NCBI GenBank assembly: GCA_045133615.1
Contig: JBGUUQ010000028.1
Coordinates: 1 to 64,000, forward strand
Direction of reading: 5' to 3'
Length of the DNA stretch: 64,000 bases
Source: M3 sp045133615
Lineage (GTDB): Bacteria; Bacteroidota; Bacteroidia; Bacteroidales; Muribaculaceae
The notes under the pieces were generated by a model. The model was not told the origin of the DNA. It saw only the letters and a list, made by a program, of their open reading frames with translations, and did no database searches. The position numbers and the translations under genes were made by a program. This document shows positions 1-6,927 of this stretch, piece by piece (the stretch's first letter is position 1; each line of letters begins with the position of its first letter).

Positions 1-83
1 GTTTCTATTATGGCATTACATCCATCTCTACTATCATAATATTGATTACCACTATTTACTACTATTGATTCCAATCCACTACA
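1..83. repeat. Direct repeat copy 1 inside the LRR gene
   Basis: Positions 1-83 match 307-389 with only a couple of mismatches, an offset of exactly 306 bp (102 codons, in frame). The copy may extend beyond the window edge. Near-identity at DNA level implies recent duplication or gene conversion within the LRR solenoid. Confidence 0.85.
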
Positions 84-725
84 GCCAAAAAATGCCGATT
101 CACCTATCAATGTAACAGAACTCGGAAGTTCTATCGAGGTCAAACCGCTGCAATCATAAAACGCTTGCCAGCCGATTGTGGTCACCGAATTCGGAATCTC
201 TATCGAGGTTAAACCCGTGCAACCGGAAAACGCATATGAGCCGATCGACGTAACTGAACTTGGTATTTTTGTATTATTACATCCTAATATTAAGGTATTC
301 GACGATGTTTCTATTATGGCATTACAACCATCTCTACTATCATAATATTGATTACCACTATTTACTACTATTGATTCCAATCCACCACAACGCCAAAAAG
401 CATATTCACCTATCGACGTAATCGAACTCGGTAACGCTATCGACGTCAATCCCGTACAGTCATCAATTGCATAAAATGCATAGTCGCCGATCTTTGTTAC
501 CGAATATTCGGTATCACTGTATTTTACAATTGACGGAATCACAATATCTCCACTATAACTATTAGACTTAGAGTCATGATATGTTACTTCCACTGTCTTG
601 GCTGTTTCATCAAGGATGTTGTAGTAGATGCCATCGATCGCGAAGTCGTAGGCTTTTGCCGGAATAGCAACGGCGAGCGTTATCGCTATCGCGACAACTG
701 CTCTCATAAATCTGTTTTGTCTCAT
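1..725 (-). CDS. BspA-like leucine-rich-repeat surface protein (3' end cut by window edge)
   Basis: Reading from position 725 leftward gives a start MRQNRFMRAVVAIAITLAVA followed by a signal-peptide cleavage region (IPAKA). After it come repeated units of about 23 residues of the LRR_5/BspA type, with recurring patterns such as SVTSIGSYAFSGCTGLTSIE. This family forms secreted or surface LRR solenoids used in adhesion and host or matrix binding. About 240 residues are visible and the end lies outside the window. Part of the solenoid recurs almost identically 306 bp (102 codons) away. It follows a long structured leader (787-1004) and a good minus-strand promoter near 1054-1083. The exact ligand cannot be inferred. 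Confidence 0.85.
   Translation of the reverse strand, partial: MRQNRFMRAVVAIAITLAVAIPAKAYDFAIDGIYYNILDETAKTVEVTYHDSKSNSYSGDIVIPSIVKYSDTEYSVTKIGDYAFYAIDDCTGLTSIALPSSITSIGEYAFWRCGGLESIVVNSGNQYYDSRDGCNAIIETSSNTLILGCNNTKIPSSVTSIGSYAFSGCTGLTSIEIPNSVTTIGWQAFYDCSGLTSIELPSSVTLIGESAFFGCSGLESIVVNSGNQYYDSRDGCNAIIE
307..389. repeat. Direct repeat copy 2 inside the LRR gene
   Basis: Partner of the copy at 1-83; both begin GTTTCTATTATGGCATTACA. It encodes the SGNQYYDSRDGCNAIIET section, a non-LRR spacer typical of BspA proteins. Such in-frame repeats can change copy number by slippage or recombination. Confidence 0.85.
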
Positions 726-786
726 TTTAATTTAATTTTTTTGCCGCCTGAGTCCCCGAATTTGGCGTTAGGTTAGGGTTAAATAC

Positions 787-1004
787 TACGAAAGCGCAGG
801 ACTTTGTTCTGAATATCTTCACAGAGGCATCGCCAAACGCCCAACTCGAAATATTACAGTCCACTCCCACGCCTTACCGATATATCGGCTCCCCTTGTCG
901 GAGAGTGGATATACGACAAGCAATGAGCGTTTATCGGCTGCTTTTTCCTTCGAGTTTTGAAACTGGCGATTTCCTGTGAAAGGATAAGCAAAAACGCTTT
1001 CGTA
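787..1004 (-). ncRNA. Long nested stem structure: candidate structured leader or stand-alone small RNA
   Basis: Five nested pairings are visible. TACGAAAGCG (787-796) pairs with CGCTTTCGTA (995-1004). ATCGCCA (829-835) pairs with TGGCGAT (964-970), extended by CACAG (820-824) with CTGTG (974-978). AACTCGAA (843-850) pairs with TTCGAGTT (949-956). TCCACTC (860-866) pairs with GAGTGGA (903-909). The tip holds CCGATATATCGG (877-888). An alternative hairpin pairs CTTGTCG (894-900) with CGACAAG (914-920). The rod shape with internal bulges recalls 6S-type RNAs or a long leader. A minus-strand promoter lies about 50 nt upstream, and the LRR gene starts about 60 nt downstream. A 69-codon frame inside (819-1028, minus) is probably incidental. 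A non-autonomous transposable element with 10-bp ends is the main alternative. Strand and identity are inferred. Confidence 0.55.
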
Positions 1005-1015
1005 AAAATATGTCC

Positions 1016-1046
1016 TTCGGCGATGCAACTATTTGCCTTCAGCCGA
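1016..1046 (-). other. Hairpin at the predicted 5' end of the leader transcript
   Basis: TTCGGC and GCCGAA flank an inner GCAA/TTGC pairing, giving a two-part hairpin immediately downstream of the predicted start site of the minus-strand transcript. It may be the first helix of the leader. Support is by eye only. Confidence 0.35.
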
Positions 1047-1053
1047 ATTACCG

Positions 1054-1083
1054 CAAAGTTAACGAAAATTTCAATAAATCAAA
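1054..1083 (-). promoter_or_regulatory. Bacteroidetes-type promoter for the structured RNA / LRR gene
   Basis: On the minus strand TTTG (1083-1080) is followed after 18 nt by TAACTTTG (1061-1054), matching the -33 TTTG and -7 TAnnTTTG elements of Bacteroidetes promoters. Transcription would begin near 1047 and run into the nested stems and then the LRR gene at 725. Confidence 0.55.
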
Positions 1084-1105
1084 CCTTTCTATACCGGCAA
1101 TTCCC

Positions 1106-1136
1106 TTTCGTCTCTCCGAAATTTATTGTATCTTCG
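1106..1136 (+). promoter_or_regulatory. Candidate promoter for the OPT transporter gene
   Basis: TTTCG (ending 1110) and TATCTTCG (1129-1136) are separated by 18 nt and resemble degenerate -33 and -7 Bacteroidetes elements. They place a start site about 35 nt before the ATG at 1175. Each box has one mismatch. Confidence 0.4.
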
Positions 1137-1174
1137 CATATTATTCTGATTTATCACATTTATTAATACATCTT

Positions 1175-3157
1175 ATGGGAAAAGAAATCGAATCTAAACC
1201 AACCCAACAGCACGTGGCGGGCGAACTGCCCGAAAACGCATTTCGCGAGCTTACCGACGGCGAAAGCTATACCCCCGTCATGCTTCCCGACCGCGACCAA
1301 ACGGAAGTGACCCCCTACTCCGTTACTGTAGGTCTTATACTCGCAGTCGTATTCAGTGCCGCAGCTGCTTACCTTGGCTTGAAAGTGGGACAAGTGTTTG
1401 AAGCTGCTATTCCTATCGCAATCATTGCCGTAGGACTTTCGGGAGCGCTCAAAAAGAGCAACCCGCTCGGTCAAAACGTAATAATCCAATCCATCGGAGC
1501 ATGTTCGGGTGTCATCGTGGCGGGAGCCATCTTCACCCTTCCGGCTCTCTACATTCTCCAAGCCTCTTACCCCGAAATCACTGTCAACTTCTTGCAGATA
1601 TTCCTCAGCTCGTTGCTCGGCGGTGTGCTCGGCATCCTGTTTTTCATTCCTTTCCGTAAATATTTCGTAAAGGACATGCACGGCAAATATCCCTTCCCCG
1701 AAGCCACTGCCACAACTCAAGTGCTCATCAGTGCCGAAGGTAAGAGTCAAGCCAACAGCGGACAAGCCAAGACTCTCGTCATCGCCTCGCTCATCGGTGG
1801 TCTCTACGACTATATCGTAGCCACATTCGGATGGTGGGCAGAAACCGTCAGCACCTACGCCACTTCATGGGGCGCAGCCTTAGCAGCCAAAACCAAACTC
1901 GTGCTTAGCTGCAACACCGGAGCAGCCCTCGTAGGTCTCGGATATATCGTCGGACTCAAATACGGCTTTGTCATCTTCGCCGGCTCGCTATTCGTATGGT
2001 GGATTGTAATACCTCTTATGGGCACTTACGGCGCACCCGAAATAGCAGCAATGGAGCCGCAGGCAATCTTCAGCGACTATGCCCGCCTCATCGGCATCGG
2101 CGGTATCGCCATGGCTGGTATAATCGGTATTGTAAAGTCGTGGCCGATTATTGCGCAAGCCGTGGGTCTTGCCGGTCGCGAACTTAAAGGCAAAGCATCA
2201 GGCGAAAAGCCCGTGCGCTGGCAGATGGACATCTCGATGAAGCATGTGGTGTTCTTCACCCTTATAGCTCTCGTATCCGTGTTTATCTTCTTCTGGTGCG
2301 GAGTCATCAACACATTCTGGCAGGCTCTCGTGGCATGGATTGTGGTTACGGTAATCTCATTCCTCTTTACCACCGTAGCAGCCAATGCCATCGCCATCGT
2401 AGGATCTAACCCGGTGTCGGGCATGACACTCATGACCCTCATCATTGCATCGGCAATCTTTGTCGGCATCGGACTTAGCGGCACATCGGGCATCGTAGCA
2501 TCGATGGTGATCGGCGGTGTAGTCTGCACGGCACTCTCTATGGCGGGCGGTTTCGTCACCGACCTCAAAATCGGATATTGGCTCGGCTCTACTCCTCGCA
2601 AGCAAGAGTCGTGGAAATTCCTCGGCACGCTCGTATCGGCAGCCACAGTGGGCGGCGTGATTCTCGTGCTCAACGAAGTCTACGGCTTCACCGGCGACGA
2701 CGCTCTCGTAGCTCCGCAAGCCAATGCGATGGCAAAAGTGATCGAGCCCCTCATGATGGGCGGAGAGACACCGTGGATTCTCTATCTCGTGGGAGCGGTG
2801 CTTGCCCTGATTCTCAACTGGCTCGGCGTTCCGGCACTTGCATTCTGCCTCGGTATGTTCATCCCCTTGCAGCTCAACACTCCGATGCTCATCGGCGGTG
2901 CCATCGCACACTTCGTAAGCAACAGTTCAAAGGATAAGGCTCTCAACGATGCCCGTCGCGACCGAGGCACACTCATCGCTTCCGGACTCATCGCCGGCGG
3001 TGCTCTGTTCGGCGTATTTGCAGCCATCACCAAGTTTGCCGGCTTCGAATACACATTCGATGCCCCCGAATACCTCACGCAAAGTCTCGGACTCGTTGTC
3101 TACATCCTTTTGATTGCCTACATCGCTTGGGACAGCATGCGTGCCAAGAAATTGTAA
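1175..3157 (+). CDS. OPT-family oligopeptide transporter
   Basis: A 660-residue polytopic membrane protein of the OPT (oligopeptide/metal-chelate transporter) family. Members import short peptides or metal complexes across the inner membrane using ion gradients. The sequence is almost entirely hydrophobic helices. Family-type features include YLGLKVGQVFEAAIPIAI near the first helices, the loop HGKYPFPEATATTQVLISAE and the conserved ANAIAIVGSNPVSGMT. I chose the ATG at 1175, giving an N terminus MGKEIESKPTQQHV, because the 55 codons upstream in the same frame look non-membrane and overlap the candidate promoter. It precedes the MATE gene by 6 nt, so the two may be cotranscribed. The substrate cannot be told from sequence. 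Confidence 0.93.
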   Translation: MGKEIESKPTQQHVAGELPENAFRELTDGESYTPVMLPDRDQTEVTPYSVTVGLILAVVFSAAAAYLGLKVGQVFEAAIPIAIIAVGLSGALKKSNPLGQNVIIQSIGACSGVIVAGAIFTLPALYILQASYPEITVNFLQIFLSSLLGGVLGILFFIPFRKYFVKDMHGKYPFPEATATTQVLISAEGKSQANSGQAKTLVIASLIGGLYDYIVATFGWWAETVSTYATSWGAALAAKTKLVLSCNTGAALVGLGYIVGLKYGFVIFAGSLFVWWIVIPLMGTYGAPEIAAMEPQAIFSDYARLIGIGGIAMAGIIGIVKSWPIIAQAVGLAGRELKGKASGEKPVRWQMDISMKHVVFFTLIALVSVFIFFWCGVINTFWQALVAWIVVTVISFLFTTVAANAIAIVGSNPVSGMTLMTLIIASAIFVGIGLSGTSGIVASMVIGGVVCTALSMAGGFVTDLKIGYWLGSTPRKQESWKFLGTLVSAATVGGVILVLNEVYGFTGDDALVAPQANAMAKVIEPLMMGGETPWILYLVGAVLALILNWLGVPALAFCLGMFIPLQLNTPMLIGGAIAHFVSNSSKDKALNDARRDRGTLIASGLIAGGALFGVFAAITKFAGFEYTFDAPEYLTQSLGLVVYILLIAYIAWDSMRAKKL

Positions 3158-3163
3158 TCCGCT

Positions 3164-4456
3164 TTGCAACTATCCCCTTTAAATAAGGAAATACTACGGC
3201 TATCCGTACCGTCAATCGTCACGAATATCACCACGCCCCTTTTGGGGCTGGTTGACGTGGCGATTGTCGGTCACATGGGGAGCGCACTCTACCTTGCCGC
3301 CATAGCTGTCGGTGGCAACATGTTCAACATGCTTTATTGGCCATTCGCATTTCTGCGGATGGGAACAAGCGGCATGACGGCGCAAGCATGCGGAGCCGGC
3401 GACCGGCAAGCCTCATCGCTCGTCCTGTATCGCGCACTCCTTGTCGCACTGCTCACCGGCATAGCCATCATCGCGATGCAACGACCGGTAAGCCAAGCCG
3501 TAATGCTTCTGATGGAAGCCGATGCCGCCACGCAATCGCTCATCGACACCTATTTCTCCATCTGCGTATGGGGAGCACCGGCAATGCTCGGCACCTATGC
3601 CCTGTCGGGGTGGTTTCTCGGCATGCAGAACTCCCGTTCACCGATGTGGATGTCGATATTCATCAATCTGCTCAACATTGCCGTAAGCCTGCTGCTCGTG
3701 TTCGTAATCAAGCTCGACATCGCCGGAGTGGCAATCGGCACTATGTCGGCACAATGGGGCGGCTTCTTCCTCGGTCTACTGCTTTGTCGACGTTATCGAC
3801 TCACCCGCGCATCGCTCTCGCAACTCATCCGCCGGAGCGAACTGCGGCGCTTCTTTTCAATCAATGCCGACATCTTCCTCCGCACCCTTTGCCTTGTCGC
3901 TGTCACAGTATGGTTCACAGCCGCCGGTTCCCGCCAAGGCAACACCATACTCGCCGTCAATACGCTGCTGATGCAACTATTCATCCTTTTCAGCTACATT
4001 ATGGACGGATTTGCTTTTGCCGGAGAAGCACTGAGCGGGAAATTTTACGGAGCCGGCGACCATCGCTCTCTTCGCCGATGTGTCATCTCCATTTTCCATT
4101 GGGGACTGGCACTATCACTCATCTTCTCTTTCCTATATCTGTCGGGCGGTCAATGGTTTCTCTCGCTACTAAGCTCAGATGGTGCGGTCATCGCCGCAGC
4201 CACCGACTACCATCTGTGGGCAATAGCCATCCCCCTTGCCGGGTTCGGAGCTTTCGCATGGGATGCCATCTATATAGGCACCACCAACACTCGCGGAATG
4301 CTTCTATCCATGCTCGCCGCCACCCTCATCTTCTTTCTACTCTATGCCATCCTGTTCCCCACCTTCTCCAACCACGGACTATGGCTTGCATTTATCGCCT
4401 ACCTCCTTACACGCACCCTCGTTCAAACCATTCTCGGTCGCCAATACCTCCGCTAA
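3164..4456 (+). CDS. MATE-family efflux transporter (DinF-like)
   Basis: A 430-residue multidrug and toxic compound extrusion protein with about 12 hydrophobic segments in two MatE halves. It would expel cationic or organic compounds in exchange for sodium ions or protons. The N terminus (NKEILRLSVPSIVTNITTPL then GLVDVAIVGHMGS) is characteristic of the DinF-like branch common in Bacteroidales. The start codon appears to be TTG at 3164, because no ATG precedes the conserved first helix. A start later in the frame would delete it. It follows the OPT gene after 6 nt. The substrate is unknown. Confidence 0.9.
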   Translation: MQLSPLNKEILRLSVPSIVTNITTPLLGLVDVAIVGHMGSALYLAAIAVGGNMFNMLYWPFAFLRMGTSGMTAQACGAGDRQASSLVLYRALLVALLTGIAIIAMQRPVSQAVMLLMEADAATQSLIDTYFSICVWGAPAMLGTYALSGWFLGMQNSRSPMWMSIFINLLNIAVSLLLVFVIKLDIAGVAIGTMSAQWGGFFLGLLLCRRYRLTRASLSQLIRRSELRRFFSINADIFLRTLCLVAVTVWFTAAGSRQGNTILAVNTLLMQLFILFSYIMDGFAFAGEALSGKFYGAGDHRSLRRCVISIFHWGLALSLIFSFLYLSGGQWFLSLLSSDGAVIAAATDYHLWAIAIPLAGFGAFAWDAIYIGTTNTRGMLLSMLAATLIFFLLYAILFPTFSNHGLWLAFIAYLLTRTLVQTILGRQYLR

Positions 4457-4517
4457 ACATTTGCCCGTCGGCAGTTGTTATATCAGCGTATTTATCAACC
4501 TATAACATTTTACCACG

Positions 4518-4682
4518 ATGAAAAAGTATCGTTGCATTCCATGCGATTGGGTTTATGACCCCGAATTGGGCGACCCCGATGGCGGTATTGAGCCGGGTAC
4601 AGCGTTTGAAGATATTCCCGACGATTGGGTTTGTCCTTTATGCGGAGCAAGTAAAGACCAATTCGAGCCAATCGACGACTAA
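4518..4682 (+). CDS. Rubredoxin
   Basis: A 54-residue protein beginning MKKYRCIPCDWVYDPELGDP. It has the two rubredoxin knuckles CIPC (residues 6-9) and CPLC (39-42), which hold a single iron on four cysteines. The GIEPGTAFEDIPDDWVCP segment is the classic rubredoxin signature. It is a cytoplasmic one-electron carrier, in anaerobes typically serving oxygen or peroxide reductases such as rubrerythrin. Length is normal for the family. It stands alone, 61 nt after the MATE gene and followed by a hairpin. Its redox partner is not in the window. Confidence 0.96.
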   Translation: MKKYRCIPCDWVYDPELGDPDGGIEPGTAFEDIPDDWVCPLCGASKDQFEPIDD

Positions 4683-4697
4683 TCGCCAACGCAACAG

Positions 4698-4731
4698 CAA
4701 CCGACCGGGCACCGCAATCGGTGCTCGGTTG
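4698..4731 (+). terminator. Hairpin after rubredoxin, probable terminator
   Basis: CAACCGA...GCACCG (4698-4714) pairs with CGGTGC-TCGGTTG (4719-4731) around a CAAT loop, with a four-base bulge on the left arm. No strong T run follows, so termination is likely but not certain. Confidence 0.5.
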
Positions 4732-4884
4732 TCGTTCCCGCCTCCATCGTTTCGCTAAAATGATTTATATTCCGCCATTTCATCTACATAATTCAACAAA
4801 AAAGCCATAAAATACCTTGCAAGCATAATATCGATTTTTTCTTGTCCGTTTATCTAAATAGTCTAACTCAAAGAATTATTAAGT

Positions 4885-6786
4885 ATGAAATCGCATTTTT
4901 TACTCGCAGCGGCAGTTGCTTTATTTCTCATCTCTTGCTCCGACGACGACCCGTCAGGAAGTACTCCCGGCGGAAACACAGGGTCGGAAACGAACTCAAG
5001 CGACACTGAAAATTCCATCAAAAACTATACATCGATAATCGACACGACAATTGGCTCCTACGATGGCACATTAGCCGACGATAAGACCAACGACTATCCA
5101 GGCTCCGATTCTGAAATATATTGGGAAGCTGCCAACATCGATAAATCAATGACCATTACGTTTAATGACAATTCCGCCGAAATCTCCAACATTCCCGACG
5201 GAGTAATAACTCATATTTCCAATGCTGATGTTGCGGTTGACCTTTCGACCAACAAAGTAAGTGGAGTGGAAATCATCATTAATGGATCATCCTCCGACGG
5301 TCAGCTAAAAATATACGCCAAGAATGCCGTAAAACTCACACTTGACGGAGTGAACCTCACATCGGAGAAAAGCGCCGTCATCAACCACCAAGGTAAGACA
5401 CCACTATTTCTGCATCTCAACAGTGGCACTACCAACATTCTTTGCGACGCAACCAAGCAAACCGATGAAGCCTACTATCCCGATGGTGTGACTGCCGACG
5501 ACGAAAAACGCAACGGTTGCATCTATTCTAAAGGCAACATCGCTGTCAGCGGATCAGGCCTACTCTCGCTCTCCGGACGAAAAAAGCATGGTATCTCAGC
5601 CAAATCATCCGTTTATGTCCGTCCGGGCGCAACCATTGCCATCAACGATGTAGCCGACAACTGTGTCAAAGCGGAAGGCATCACCGTCGCCGGTGGCTAT
5701 ATCTGGGCAAAGACATCAGCCGATGCCGGTAAATGCCTAAGTTCCGATGCCGACATCGACATTCTCGGAGGTACACTCCGTTTATACACAACCGGAGGTT
5801 CCATCTACGAAGAGGAGGAAAACGACACTTCCTCCCCCGCAGGAGCCAAAGCAGACAATGACATGCACATTTCCGGTGGCAACATATTATGCGTAAGTAC
5901 CGGACAAGGCGGAAAAGGACTTAATGTAGATAATGAACTCCACATTTCCGGGGGAGACATCAACATTGCCACCACCGGCACAAAATATGTCTACAACGCA
6001 GCCCTCGACCTCGATTCATCGCCCAAAGGAGTAAAAGCGGACGGAGCAATCACCATTGACGGTGGCTCTCTGAACATACAGGTCACCGGTCTTAGCGAGG
6101 GTTCGGAAGGATTGGAAAGCAAAAGCAGCATTACAATTAACAACGGTGAGATTTTTGTCTATGCATATGATGATGCTATCAATGTAGGTGGTGACTCTCC
6201 TGTTGGAATCACAATCAACGGAGGTCGTGTCTTTGCCTTTGCCGACAACAACGATGGTATTGACTCCAATGGCAAACTACTCCTCAATGGCGGTATTGTC
6301 ATCGCATCGGGATGTGCCACTCCCGAAGAGGGATTTGATTGTGACAGCAGCCAAAAATTCATTGTCACCGGCGGTACGCTTATCGGCACCGGAGGTGCGG
6401 CAATCTCGCCATCGACATCAAGCACCCAACGCACATTCATCTATAATGGAATTTCGGCTAAAACCGGCGACTTATTCGTAATATTGGATAGCAATAACGA
6501 ACCAATTCTTCGTTACGAACTTCCTCGCATTATGAGCAACATGTCGCTATTCTTCAGCTCACCGCTCATTACATCCGGGGCCACGTATACCGTATATAGC
6601 GGAGGTGAATTGAACGGAAATACATCCAATTGGAATGGTCTTTACAACGACGGAGACTATACCGAAGGGACTAAATTAGGCTCATTTACATCTTCATCCA
6701 TCGTTACTACCATAGGTCAAAGCAATGGATCCGGCGGTCAACCCGGCAACGGCAATGGAGGATGGGGACCGGGATGGTGGCATTAA
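4885..6786 (+). CDS. Cthe_2159-like (DUF4353) beta-helix carbohydrate-binding lipoprotein
   Basis: A 633-residue lipoprotein. The signal peptide ends at the lipobox LISC (Cys18), followed by SDDD, the acidic pattern that sends Bacteroidetes lipoproteins to the cell surface. The body is built of repeated short strands (for example GGSLNIQVTG, INGGRVFAFADNNDGID, SSITINNGEIFVYAYDDAIN), as in the Cthe_2159/DUF4353 family. Those proteins are right-handed beta-helices, some binding polygalacturonic acid with calcium. It ends in an unusual Gly/Trp/Asn-rich tail (GNGNGGWGPGWWH). It is not next to the pectin-type locus, so a role in glycan binding is inference from family only. Confidence 0.85.
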   Translation: MKSHFLLAAAVALFLISCSDDDPSGSTPGGNTGSETNSSDTENSIKNYTSIIDTTIGSYDGTLADDKTNDYPGSDSEIYWEAANIDKSMTITFNDNSAEISNIPDGVITHISNADVAVDLSTNKVSGVEIIINGSSSDGQLKIYAKNAVKLTLDGVNLTSEKSAVINHQGKTPLFLHLNSGTTNILCDATKQTDEAYYPDGVTADDEKRNGCIYSKGNIAVSGSGLLSLSGRKKHGISAKSSVYVRPGATIAINDVADNCVKAEGITVAGGYIWAKTSADAGKCLSSDADIDILGGTLRLYTTGGSIYEEEENDTSSPAGAKADNDMHISGGNILCVSTGQGGKGLNVDNELHISGGDINIATTGTKYVYNAALDLDSSPKGVKADGAITIDGGSLNIQVTGLSEGSEGLESKSSITINNGEIFVYAYDDAINVGGDSPVGITINGGRVFAFADNNDGIDSNGKLLLNGGIVIASGCATPEEGFDCDSSQKFIVTGGTLIGTGGAAISPSTSSTQRTFIYNGISAKTGDLFVILDSNNEPILRYELPRIMSNMSLFFSSPLITSGATYTVYSGGELNGNTSNWNGLYNDGDYTEGTKLGSFTSSSIVTTIGQSNGSGGQPGNGNGGWGPGWWH

Positions 6787-6824
6787 TTTTCGCGCAAAGC
6801 GTCAGTTTTTTCGGCAATTTTCGC

Positions 6825-6832
6825 TAATTTTG
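6825..6832 (+). promoter_or_regulatory. Candidate -7 element for the envelope operon
   Basis: TAATTTTG matches the Bacteroidetes -7 consensus TAnnTTTG about 95 nt before the ATG at 6928. The -33 region is T-rich but lacks a clear TTTG, so this is only a candidate. Confidence 0.3.
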
Positions 6833-6876
6833 TCGTTACGGGAAATATCGCAACGAGCTTTCCGTTATTATGGTGT

Positions 6877-6896
6877 GGATGCGCCAATGCGCATCC
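6877..6896 (+). other. Perfect 8-bp hairpin in the leader of the OmpA-family gene
   Basis: GGATGCGC, loop CAAT, GCGCATCC. It lies between the candidate -7 element and the ATG at 6928. It may terminate readthrough from the upstream lipoprotein gene or shape the leader. No long T run follows directly. Confidence 0.45.
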
Positions 6897-6927
6897 CGCT
6901 TATTTTGCTATATTTCAACGATTAACG

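Noticed and set aside
819..1028. 69-codon minus-strand frame inside the structured element
   Set aside because: It lies across paired RNA arms and shows no recognisable domain; treated as incidental, though it should be checked for conservation.
2077..2911. Minus-strand open frames inside the OPT gene
   Set aside because: Composition mirrors the membrane protein on the other strand; no domain features.
3334..4521. Long plus- and minus-strand frames overlapping the MATE gene
   Set aside because: Arg/His/Ser-rich translations typical of shadow frames, without domains.
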